64,000 nt of DNA. It comes from JAUVZF01 sp964539385 (lineage in GTDB: Bacteria; Planctomycetota; Phycisphaerae; FEN-1346). The DNA lies in the NCBI GenBank assembly GCA_964539385.1, contig CAZIJC010000003.1, positions 1-64,000 of the forward strand. The letters are read 5' to 3'. Below the pieces are notes generated by a model that did not search any database, was not told the DNA's origin, and saw only the letters and a program-made list of their open reading frames with translations. This document shows positions 32,645 through 40,314 of this stretch, one piece after another (the stretch's first letter is position 1; each line of letters opens with the position of its first letter). The translations under genes and the position numbers were made by a program.

Positions 32645-33157
32645 ATGACCGAACCCGACGGCTGCCTGCACACGCCGATGACCACCTTGCGGACGATGCT
32701 GTCAACCGTGGCCGCCTGGCAGACCTGGTGCAACGTGCCCGACGCCGCGGCGGCCTTGCTCCGGATCCACCGCATGGTTGTGGAAATCACCGGCGGCGAG
32801 ACCGGCGACGATGCCGTACCCTTCCCGTTTGCCGTGGTGGGCATGGGTGACCGATGGGAGAGTGAAGCGGTGGCCCAGGGGGCCACGGCCGATATGTACG
32901 TTGAGACGGGTTCGGTGTTCCTGGCGTTTGAGGACGTGCTGGCCCAAGAGGAAACCGACCGCGACGGCCTGACGCGGTTTGTCAATAATGTATCTGCTGT
33001 GCTCGATGGCCTGCGCGCGATTTCCGGGCAGGGCGCCAACCTCAACATCGTCCGCATCATGCAGCGGGACCCGCCGGGCCTGTTTGCCGAAGCGAAACAC
33101 CAGACGCGGCCGGCCCGCGGCGTGCAGGCCGCCTACCTGATTGAGTGGGGACCGTGA
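32645..33157 (+). CDS. Putative tail completion/neck protein, 170 aa
   Basis: Mixed alpha/beta, with FAVVGMGDRWESEAVAQGATADMYVETGSVFLAFEDVLAQEE and LNIVRIMQRDPPGLFAEA, ending AAYLIEWGP. Position and size fit a neck or tail-completion protein. Its stop overlaps the next start (TGATG). Confidence 0.45.
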   Translation: MTEPDGCLHTPMTTLRTMLSTVAAWQTWCNVPDAAAALLRIHRMVVEITGGETGDDAVPFPFAVVGMGDRWESEAVAQGATADMYVETGSVFLAFEDVLAQEETDRDGLTRFVNNVSAVLDGLRAISGQGANLNIVRIMQRDPPGLFAEAKHQTRPARGVQAAYLIEWGP

Positions 33158-33642
33158 TGCCGGTTGTGATCCGAACGCGCATCGACTACGTGGCGCCCGC
33201 CGGCATCACCGCCCGCCGCCTGCCGCGGCACGTCAAGCAAAGCCTGCAAGCGGCCGGCATCCTCTGGCATGACAAGATGCTGCCGCGTCACTTTCAGAGT
33301 TACGCCTCGGCCAAATACGGCTACAAGCACCGGGCCGCGTGGTACAGGGAGCAAAAGCAAGCCGGCATGGGTCCGGCCGCCACCGACCGGCCCCTGGTGT
33401 GGTCGGGGGACACCGAACGGCAGGCCACCAGCAGCGCCCGCATCGGCGGCACGAGCAAGCGCCTGCGGGTGACCATGGACGTGCCGTTTTATTTCGGCAT
33501 TCAGTCGGCCAGCCGGCCGGACCTGGTGGCCGAGTTGATTGCCTGGACCGCGGCCGAGGGCCTGCACCTGGCACGGTTTGTTTCAGCCGACCTGGCGGCG
33601 CGCCTTGCGGCCGAGAGCACCCGCACAAGTGTGACCGTTTAG
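33157..33642 (+). CDS. Putative tail terminator/neck protein, 161 aa
   Basis: The start at 33157 overlaps the previous stop by one base. Basic N-terminal half (ITARRLPRHVKQSLQAAGILWHDKMLPRHF) and a segment YGYKHRAAWYREQKQAG that resembles HK97 gp10-like head-tail proteins. Not a firm family call. Confidence 0.5.
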   Translation: MPVVIRTRIDYVAPAGITARRLPRHVKQSLQAAGILWHDKMLPRHFQSYASAKYGYKHRAAWYREQKQAGMGPAATDRPLVWSGDTERQATSSARIGGTSKRLRVTMDVPFYFGIQSASRPDLVAELIAWTAAEGLHLARFVSADLAARLAAESTRTSVTV

Positions 33643-33658
33643 CCGAAAGGGCGAATCC

Positions 33659-34573
33659 ATGAATCTCTACACCCTCTATCTCTTGCAGCACAGCACCGAT
33701 GACCTGGGCGGTGTGACCGACTTCGGCCTGCCCCCCGGCATCCGCGAAATCATGCTCGGCGCCGACGGGCAGGTGGACCCGACCTTTGCCGCCGTCATCG
33801 ACCAGGCGCCTACCCTGCGGTGGACCTCGCGGGCCATTCAGGCGCATCTCGACCTGATTGGGCAGGACGGCCTGGCCGTCAGCGCCACCCCGCTGACCGC
33901 GTGGCTGCGCCGCAACACCGCGCAGGGGGTCCGGGCCACCGGCTCGGTGCACACCAAAATGGAAATCAACCTCGGCCTGGCCGTGCCCCGGCAAATCCGG
34001 GCGGCCCACAACGACCCCAACGGGGCGACCATCGACTATGAGTGTATCATTCTGCATGACGGCACGAATGACCCGGTGGTCATCACCGAAGCCCAGGCAC
34101 TGCCGGCCTCGGATGACGAAGGCGTGCAGCAGGTGTTCACGTGCGGCCAGGTGTCGCTCAACGGCACCGAGGTCAACGGCGTGCAGGAAATCATCGTGGA
34201 CTTTGGCATACAGGTGAGCACCCAGGGCGAAAAGGGCCTGGTGTGGCCGACCTACGCCGGCATCATCAGCCGGCAGCCGCGCATCACCATCCGGGTGCTC
34301 GACCCCGACGTGTGGGCCGACCTCGGCATCAGCGGCCAGGTGCAGGCCGCGACCGACAGCGAAATCTATCTCCGCAAGGTCTCCGCCGGCGGCACGCGCG
34401 TGATCGAGGCCACCTCCGAGCATATCAAACTGTCGATGAATGCGGGCCGGCACTTTGTCGATGACGTGTCGGGCCGGCACGCGGATTGGGTGACCGGCAG
34501 CCTGGTGCTTACGCCCCTTGAGGAAGCCACCACGGCGCCCCTGGTCATTGACACCGCCTGCGCGATTACATAG
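33659..34573 (+). CDS. Major tail tube protein, putative
   Basis: 304 aa, strand-rich throughout: GSVHTKMEINLGLAVPRQI, TIDYECIILHDGTNDPVVI, QEIIVDFGIQVSTQGE, PRITIRVLDPDVWADL. It lies after the neck genes and before the chaperone-tape pair, the standard place for a siphovirus tail tube. Sequence identity of the family is not evident. Confidence 0.6.
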   Translation: MNLYTLYLLQHSTDDLGGVTDFGLPPGIREIMLGADGQVDPTFAAVIDQAPTLRWTSRAIQAHLDLIGQDGLAVSATPLTAWLRRNTAQGVRATGSVHTKMEINLGLAVPRQIRAAHNDPNGATIDYECIILHDGTNDPVVITEAQALPASDDEGVQQVFTCGQVSLNGTEVNGVQEIIVDFGIQVSTQGEKGLVWPTYAGIISRQPRITIRVLDPDVWADLGISGQVQAATDSEIYLRKVSAGGTRVIEATSEHIKLSMNAGRHFVDDVSGRHADWVTGSLVLTPLEEATTAPLVIDTACAIT

Positions 34574-34602
34574 CCGGGGGGCCACCGAAAAGAGGGAATC
34601 CC

Positions 34603-35337
34603 ATGAGCGCCTTTCTGTATTGGGTACCGGGTGAATCGACCGGCGGCCCCAAGATGGTCGAGGCCGCCGGCCTCTCCCACGTCTTTGACAGGAGCGCCGG
34701 CGTGGCCGTATGCAGCAAAGGGCCGGACGGGGTCGGCGGGGCCATTCTGGCGCGCGGCAACCTGGGCGGCAAACACGGTTACTATCCGGACGTCCAAGAA
34801 TGGCAAAAGGTGGCCGGCCAGTGGCTTGGGTGGCCCAAGGATAATCCGCCCGGCCCCGATGACCTGGTGCGCGATACCCTGGTCGATGGGTGGGACACGG
34901 AACTGGCCGACGGCAATGCGTGGGTGGTGCCCGTGGTCCGGGTCTTTCCCAAGGGTACGCGCCTGCCGCAGACCATGGTGCTCGGCCCCGCCGGCCAATG
35001 GGTTGGCCAGGTGCGCGAGGAGTTTGTTGACTTGTGCCAGGCGGTGGGCGTGGCGTGGGATTTCTTTTTCGCGGCCCCCCACGTCGCCGACCCGGCGGCC
35101 GGATTCGAGGGCAGGGTCATCACCCTGCCCGACGCGGCCGACCTGGCGGTCCGGGGATTGACCCTCAACTACCGCGTCGGCCGGCGCGAGGTGTCGGCCC
35201 TGCGCCTGTTAGATGACAAGATGGTCGGGCGGGTCATCGGCGCCATGTTCGACCTGCCGGCCGTGATCCGCGCGGCCGAGGCCGTGGCCGCCGCCCAGGC
35301 CGATGGAAAAAAAGGGGGTGCCCCGACTACCGCATGA
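34603..35337 (+). CDS. Tail assembly chaperone (gpG-like)
   Basis: 244 aa with mixed motifs (WQKVAGQWLGWPKDNPPGPDDL, LNYRVGRREVSALRLLDDKMVGRVIGAMFDL). It ends AAAQADGKKGGAPTTA over a slippery A-AAA-AAA run (35307-35313). A -1 slip there would fuse it to the downstream 27-codon frame, the layout of G/GT tail chaperones that precede tape measure genes. The 3' half may hold the chaperone domain; the N-half is longer than gpG and may have another role. Confidence 0.6.
   Translation: MSAFLYWVPGESTGGPKMVEAAGLSHVFDRSAGVAVCSKGPDGVGGAILARGNLGGKHGYYPDVQEWQKVAGQWLGWPKDNPPGPDDLVRDTLVDGWDTELADGNAWVVPVVRVFPKGTRLPQTMVLGPAGQWVGQVREEFVDLCQAVGVAWDFFFAAPHVADPAAGFEGRVITLPDAADLAVRGLTLNYRVGRREVSALRLLDDKMVGRVIGAMFDLPAVIRAAEAVAAAQADGKKGGAPTTA
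35307..35313 (+). promoter_or_regulatory. Slippery heptamer for -1 frameshifting
   Basis: In the zero frame the codons read GGA AAA AAA GGG, so A-AAA-AAA can slip back one base. The -1 frame then runs AGG GGG TGC CCC ... to TAG at 35415-35417, ten bases before the tape measure ATG. Confidence 0.6.
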
Positions 35338-35417
35338 TGGTTCACACCATGTGGCGGTCGGGGCTGCTGCCCGACTACGTACCAACCTTTGCCGATGTTT
35401 ATTGGCTTGCGTTGTAG
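35334..35417 (+). CDS. gpT-like short frame, expressed by frameshift or on its own
   Basis: 27 aa: MMVHTMWRSGLLPDYVPTFA and DVYWLAL. It is in the -1 frame of the chaperone gene and overlaps its end by 4 nt (ATGA), so it could be reached by slippage at 35307-35313 (adding 34 residues) or by re-initiation. The Trp/Tyr-rich content resembles T extensions that contact the tape measure protein. Confidence 0.55.
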   Translation: MMVHTMWRSGLLPDYVPTFADVYWLAL

Positions 35418-35426
35418 GGGCCTGTC

Positions 35427-36914
35427 ATGGCCAAGGTGATTTTTGAGATGGACGCGAAGGCCGAGCGTGTGGTGCGCGCGTACATGGCCGTCCATGAGGC
35501 GCAGAAAAAGACCGAGACCGGCGCCCGCCGCCTCGGCCAGACCACCAAAGAGACCGGCAGGCAATCACGCGAAGCAACCCGCGGCATGGGCAGCGACCTT
35601 GGGGGCCTGGCCCTGCGCTACGTGTCTTTGAGCGCCATCGCCACGACCGGCATCATGGCCATTCGGAAAGCCTGGCAGGATGTTGAACAGGCGGCGCGTG
35701 AGGCCCTTGAGGCCCAGGTACCGGCCGGGCAAGCCTGGTCGCGGTTCCTCTTGAACATGCCGGCCGGGTGGGACGCCCAGGGCATGGAGCAATGGGCCGA
35801 ACGGATGCAGGCCACCACCGGCATGACCAAGGCCCGCCTGGCCGACCTGATGCAAGGTGTTAGCGCCAAGGGCGCCCTTGCCCAGCGCCCCACCCTGGCC
35901 GCCGCCGAGGTGGCCGCCACCATCGAACGCCTGGCCGGCGAGGGCTACCTGTCACCGGAAGCCCTCTCCGGCTTCTTTGCCGTTGCCAACCTGGCCGGGG
36001 CCAAGACCAAAGAGGACGTGATGAACACCGTGGGGTGGTCCCTGGCCTTGCAGCGCCGGGCCAAGGTCATCGAGCCGACCGCCATGCTGGCCACGATGCC
36101 GCGGGCCGTGACCGCCATGCAGCAAGCCGGCTTTGCCCCGGAAGAAGGCGGCCGCCTTTGGGCCACCATCACCCAGGTGGTCGAGGATTACGAGGGCCGG
36201 CGAAGCGCCATGGCGGTGGCCGAGTTTGCCAAGACCATCCGCACCAAGGCGATCCTGCCCGAGCGCCGCGGCCGGTGGGGCATGATACCGGAGACGATGA
36301 CCGACGTTGCGGACGTGCTCGATTTGATGGGAGAGCGCTACCAGGCGGCCGCCCCGACCGTCCGGGGCCAGATGTTGCGGCGCGTCGGCGGCGGCGCCCG
36401 GTTGCAGCAATTCCTGATGGGATGGTGGCAGGGACCGGAAGGCCGGGCGCAGGCCGAGTGGCAGGCCACCGGCGGGTTGCCGGCGCCGCTTGCGCCCGAG
36501 GCCGGCCGTTTCTTCACCGATTGGTTGGGCCGGGCCAAGGCCGGCCGCGAGGCCCCGCTGGTCGAAGCGCAGGCATTCGCCACGGGCGCCGTGGACCTGG
36601 CCAGGCGCGCCAACGTACCGGCCGCCCAATATGCCCTGGTCACCAAGACCCTTGAGGAAATGGACCGGGCGGCCGGCGTCAACTGGATCGACCGCACGGG
36701 CCGGGCCTTGACCCGCGCGGTGGACTATCATATCTTCGGAGTGGAACCGCAAGATATTGCGATGCGCGAAGCCGGCGGCCGCCTGCGCCGAGGATGGACT
36801 CCGGGAGCGGAATCGTCTTGGGCCGCGCTGATTAAAGCCCTGCAAGACAACACCGAGGTCGTGCGCGAGACTCTGGCCGGCGTGCCGGCCAGACCGATAA
36901 CCGAGAGCGACTAA
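35427..36914 (+). CDS. Tape measure protein
   Basis: 495 aa, largely alpha-helical: VRAYMAVHEAQKKTETGARRLGQTT, a hydrophobic segment LALRYVSLSAIATTGIMAIRKAW (about residues 53-75), then ADLMQGVSAKG and many further helices. Hydrophobic patches within helical sequence are typical. With about 1.5 angstrom of tail per residue, a tail near 75 nm is expected, short for a siphovirus. It follows the chaperone pair by 10 nt. Confidence 0.75.
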   Translation: MAKVIFEMDAKAERVVRAYMAVHEAQKKTETGARRLGQTTKETGRQSREATRGMGSDLGGLALRYVSLSAIATTGIMAIRKAWQDVEQAAREALEAQVPAGQAWSRFLLNMPAGWDAQGMEQWAERMQATTGMTKARLADLMQGVSAKGALAQRPTLAAAEVAATIERLAGEGYLSPEALSGFFAVANLAGAKTKEDVMNTVGWSLALQRRAKVIEPTAMLATMPRAVTAMQQAGFAPEEGGRLWATITQVVEDYEGRRSAMAVAEFAKTIRTKAILPERRGRWGMIPETMTDVADVLDLMGERYQAAAPTVRGQMLRRVGGGARLQQFLMGWWQGPEGRAQAEWQATGGLPAPLAPEAGRFFTDWLGRAKAGREAPLVEAQAFATGAVDLARRANVPAAQYALVTKTLEEMDRAAGVNWIDRTGRALTRAVDYHIFGVEPQDIAMREAGGRLRRGWTPGAESSWAALIKALQDNTEVVRETLAGVPARPITESD

Positions 36915-36918
36915 GACC

Positions 36919-37311
36919 ATGGCAATCAACATAGGTGGCACCAATCTTATTAGCCTGCGCATGACGCCCGACCGGCCGGGCACTCAGGTCGAGACCATCG
37001 TGCGGCCGGGCGTGGACGGCGTGGCCTTCCGCGACCTGGGCAGCCGCGGCGAACCTTTCGACGCGCTGGCCGTTGTCGATTGTGACGACGCCGCGGCGGC
37101 CACGGCCGTTACCGAAACCCTCAAGGCCCTGCAAGGCCACCTCGTGGATGCCGAAGATGACCACGGCGAGACGTATACCGATTTGATGCTCTTGCAGGTG
37201 CGCATCCTGGCCCGGAAGGCCATCAAGAGCGCCGCCGGCGGGGTGAGCGAAACCAAAGGGGTGCTGATGCGCGTGGGCTTCCGGCTGCAATGGTCCGCGG
37301 CCGAGTCGTAG
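36919..37311 (+). CDS. Putative distal tail/adaptor protein, 130 aa
   Basis: Short strand-rich start (INIGGTNLISLRMT) and later YTDLMLLQVRILARKAIKSAAGG...GVLMRVGFRLQW. The place directly after the tape measure is where distal tail proteins are encoded. Not recognised by motif. Confidence 0.45.
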   Translation: MAINIGGTNLISLRMTPDRPGTQVETIVRPGVDGVAFRDLGSRGEPFDALAVVDCDDAAAATAVTETLKALQGHLVDAEDDHGETYTDLMLLQVRILARKAIKSAAGGVSETKGVLMRVGFRLQWSAAES

Positions 37312-37322
37312 GGGGCAGACAA

Positions 37323-37850
37323 GTGACGGTTTCCGACCTGGCCGCTCAACGCCTGGCCCCCAACACGTGGCGCCTGTCCTGGTCGAGCGACCTGGGCGCC
37401 CCCCTCTTTTACGTCTACCGCGACGGCATCCTCGTGGTGGGACCGATCACCCCGACTTACCTGGTGGTGCGCGTCCCGGACGGCGAAAGCCCGGTCTTTG
37501 ACGTGATAGACCAGGACGGCGTTGCCCCCGACGCCGCCTATCCGGGCCGGGTTACGGTTGCCTGGTGGGGTGTGGACGGGGCCGATCATTACGTGGTGCG
37601 CGAATACGTCGGCGCCGCGTGGGTGGACCGCAAGACGTTCTGGCCGACGCAGGCCGACTATTACAAATGGCTTTCCGCCCGCCTGGCCGACTCGACGCTG
37701 CACACGTTTCGGGTGGTGGCGGTAGGAGCGGATGGAAACGAAAGCACGGCGGCCGAGCGCGAGGTGTATATGGTGCGCCACCCCGACGAGCCTGCCGTTA
37801 CATTCACCTATGACGATCAGACTGGCAATGTCACCGTAGCCGAGGCGTGA
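37323..37850 (+). CDS. Tail protein with fibronectin-III-like domain, putative
   Basis: The GTG at 37323 gives 175 aa. NTWRLSWSSDLGAPLFYVYRDG and HTFRVVAVGADGNES show the W...Y/F-x-V-Y and NxS endings of fibronectin type III folds; two such halves occur. These domains are common on phage tail tips. The next gene starts 4 nt later. Confidence 0.55.
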   Translation: MTVSDLAAQRLAPNTWRLSWSSDLGAPLFYVYRDGILVVGPITPTYLVVRVPDGESPVFDVIDQDGVAPDAAYPGRVTVAWWGVDGADHYVVREYVGAAWVDRKTFWPTQADYYKWLSARLADSTLHTFRVVAVGADGNESTAAEREVYMVRHPDEPAVTFTYDDQTGNVTVAEA

Positions 37851-37854
37851 TCCG

Positions 37855-40314
37855 ATGGCCGACCAGAACACCGGCGCCGATGCCCTGGGGCAGTACCTCA
37901 CCGGCGCGGGGTCCGACGGCGCAAGCCAACCTGATCCCGATGCAAGTTTGGGGAACTACCGGGCGGCCGAGCGGCTTGACCCCCTGGGGGTGCTGATGGC
38001 CCAGGGACCGCCCGGCCTGCGCATCGAGCGTGTGAGCGGCTACAACGGTGTGGGCGCCGCAAGCCTGGTGGCCGCCGGCGCCGACGCGGTGGCCTGGCGG
38101 CCGCCGGATGACACCGAGGGTGAGGCCATTGCGATCGCCGACGGCGAAACCCGCCAGGTGGCCGGTGCCGACGAACCCTACTGGGCCAACATGAGCGTGG
38201 CCAGGTGGGCCGAGTTGACGGTTGCCGAATGGGCCGCCATGGGCATCGGCGGCAGCGGCCTCGACGGGTTTGCCATCGTGACCCGGCGCAGCACCGAACC
38301 CCTGGCCGGCGAGTTTGTGGCCCACCTCGACCGGGTGGTCGGCAACGTGGTGGGCGGCAGCCGGCAGACCGCCAGCGGCGAAGCGTACCGATGCGTTTGC
38401 CTCAAGAACACCACCGGCGACGGCAAGACCCTCGGCTTGTGGCACCTGGCCGACACCGCGGCGGATGGCCTGGCCGACGTGGCCACCACCACCCGTGACT
38501 TTACCAATCATGGCGCCGAGCACGTGCCCGGCCAGGGGTACCGCTTCGTCAAGGCTGAGAACGATTACATGCAGGCTACGGTCGGCGCTCTCGACGCAAT
38601 TGCGGCGGTGACAATGGAGTGTTGGGTCCGCGATTGGCAGACCCCGATTGATTCCTATGGGCAGATAGCCCGTTTCTGGACGGACAGCAGCAACCGCCTT
38701 ATGCTGGATGCCAAAATCACTACCGACCCTGCCTCGTCCTACATCTGCGCGTCCCTGAAAATCGGAGGAGACTGGTCGCCCACTGCCTCTTGGACGGGCG
38801 TCGATGCCAACGCACTGCTCGTCGGAAGCGATCCCTGGCATGTCGCCGTCGTGCTCGATGCCCCGAACACCCTTCGCCTCTTTGTGAATGGTATTCTCCG
38901 CGCCGAGGTCGTGCCGCTTGGCAATGAACTACCTATCGGCACGTATTATCTCATACTTGGCTACGGCTCGACTGCGGCCGCTCTCTCGGCCATCGTGGAC
39001 GAACCCCGACTGTCAAGCGCCGCGCGTTACTCCGCCACGTTCACCCCGGACACCCTCTTGCCCGAGCGCGCCATGACCGGCGTGACCGCGTGGCTCGCGC
39101 CCGACCGCACGCCCAAGACCGTGGCCGGCAACTACGGCACCGCGGGCGCCACCATCACGGTGGACGGGGACCTTGACGACTGGCCGCCCACCGGGTGGAT
39201 GGTCAACAAGACCACCGACGAGGTTCTGTGGTACATCGTGCGTACCAGCACCCAATTGACCGTAGACCCGGACGGCCGCGACGTGTGGGACGAAACCGGC
39301 GGCGGCGCCGGCGTCGGCATGGCCGGCTCGGCCGGCGACGTGCTGGCCCTGGTGGGGCCGGCGCGCATCGGCAAAGAGACTCCGAGCGCACAGCCGGACG
39401 GATACTTTACCACCGTGAGCCCGGAAACCTCGGCCCCCGGCGGCGTGACCTTCGAGCACCCGTGGGGGAGCCTGGACCCGACCGCCCTTGACCTGGGGAC
39501 CGTGGCGGCCGGCGAAATCGTTGGCCTCTGGATCGAGCGCATGGCCCTGGCCAAAACCGGCGGCGGCCGGCACGCCGAACCCCGGCGCCATACGGCCGTG
39601 GCCGTCCAGTGGACGGAATACCTGGTGCACACCCACAACGCGGCCCTGCCCGGCCTCGGGCGCGTCGGAGATACCAGCGTGCTCCGTTACGGTTTGTGGC
39701 ATGGTGTGGACGCCGAGCCGGACTTGACCGCCGATCCCGACGAAACGTCCGACACGTTGCCTTTTGTCTATACCGCCATGACCCCGGATGCCGTCAACTA
39801 CCTGGTCGTGCGGCAGCGGAATGATTGGGGCCTCTGGTCTCAGAATACCATGGCCTGGCAAATCGAACTCGACGCCCAGGGGCCGCCGGGCGTGGTGGCG
39901 GTCAAACCGTCGGCGCCCAAGCCCTACGCCGTCGAGCCGGCGGCCGGCGGGGATTTCCGGGTGGTGGCCGATTACTTTTACCTGCTCGACGGCCAGTGGG
40001 CCGCGGGCACGTGGGTGATCTGGTATCAGCACGGCGCCTCGCCGCCCGACCCGGACCCCGACGTGGATACCCCCGACGCCACGGTCACCATGGCCAAGAG
40101 CGACGGCGTTGCCTGTCTGGACTGGACCGCCGGGCTCACCCTCACCGACGGGCATACCGTCAAGGTGGTGGTGCGTACCCGGCGCGTCGATGCCGGCCCC
40201 GTCAACGTGGACAGCGCCAACACCGGCGTGGTGCAGGCCACCATCAACACCGACGGCCCCCCCACCCCGCCGGCCCAGGCCCATTACGGCGTGGTCGCCA
40301 AAGAGGTCGAGTGA
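37855..40314 (+). CDS. Large tail protein with LamG domain
   Basis: 819 aa. An N-terminal region with WAELTVAEWAAMG (copy of a motif in the 32177 gene) is followed by a concanavalin/LamG-type domain, about residues 192-402: LGLWHLADTAADG, MECWVRDW, WHVAVVLDAPNTLRLFVNG, SAIVDEPRLSSAARY. After that come beta-sandwich repeats with WIERMALAKTGGGRHAEPR and VVVRTRRVDAGPVNV. The DNA of the LamG part (about 38575-39045) is less GC-rich than its flanks, which suggests acquisition. Host-surface sugar binding is the likely use. Confidence 0.65.
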   Translation: MADQNTGADALGQYLTGAGSDGASQPDPDASLGNYRAAERLDPLGVLMAQGPPGLRIERVSGYNGVGAASLVAAGADAVAWRPPDDTEGEAIAIADGETRQVAGADEPYWANMSVARWAELTVAEWAAMGIGGSGLDGFAIVTRRSTEPLAGEFVAHLDRVVGNVVGGSRQTASGEAYRCVCLKNTTGDGKTLGLWHLADTAADGLADVATTTRDFTNHGAEHVPGQGYRFVKAENDYMQATVGALDAIAAVTMECWVRDWQTPIDSYGQIARFWTDSSNRLMLDAKITTDPASSYICASLKIGGDWSPTASWTGVDANALLVGSDPWHVAVVLDAPNTLRLFVNGILRAEVVPLGNELPIGTYYLILGYGSTAAALSAIVDEPRLSSAARYSATFTPDTLLPERAMTGVTAWLAPDRTPKTVAGNYGTAGATITVDGDLDDWPPTGWMVNKTTDEVLWYIVRTSTQLTVDPDGRDVWDETGGGAGVGMAGSAGDVLALVGPARIGKETPSAQPDGYFTTVSPETSAPGGVTFEHPWGSLDPTALDLGTVAAGEIVGLWIERMALAKTGGGRHAEPRRHTAVAVQWTEYLVHTHNAALPGLGRVGDTSVLRYGLWHGVDAEPDLTADPDETSDTLPFVYTAMTPDAVNYLVVRQRNDWGLWSQNTMAWQIELDAQGPPGVVAVKPSAPKPYAVEPAAGGDFRVVADYFYLLDGQWAAGTWVIWYQHGASPPDPDPDVDTPDATVTMAKSDGVACLDWTAGLTLTDGHTVKVVVRTRRVDAGPVNVDSANTGVVQATINTDGPPTPPAQAHYGVVAKEVE

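Noticed and set aside
39825..40313. Upstream extension of the 1249-aa tail gene to 1412 aa
   Set aside because: The extra part is the out-of-frame reading of the LamG gene, is Arg/Gly/Pro-rich and has no ribosome site; the ATG at 40314 overlaps the previous stop as usual here.
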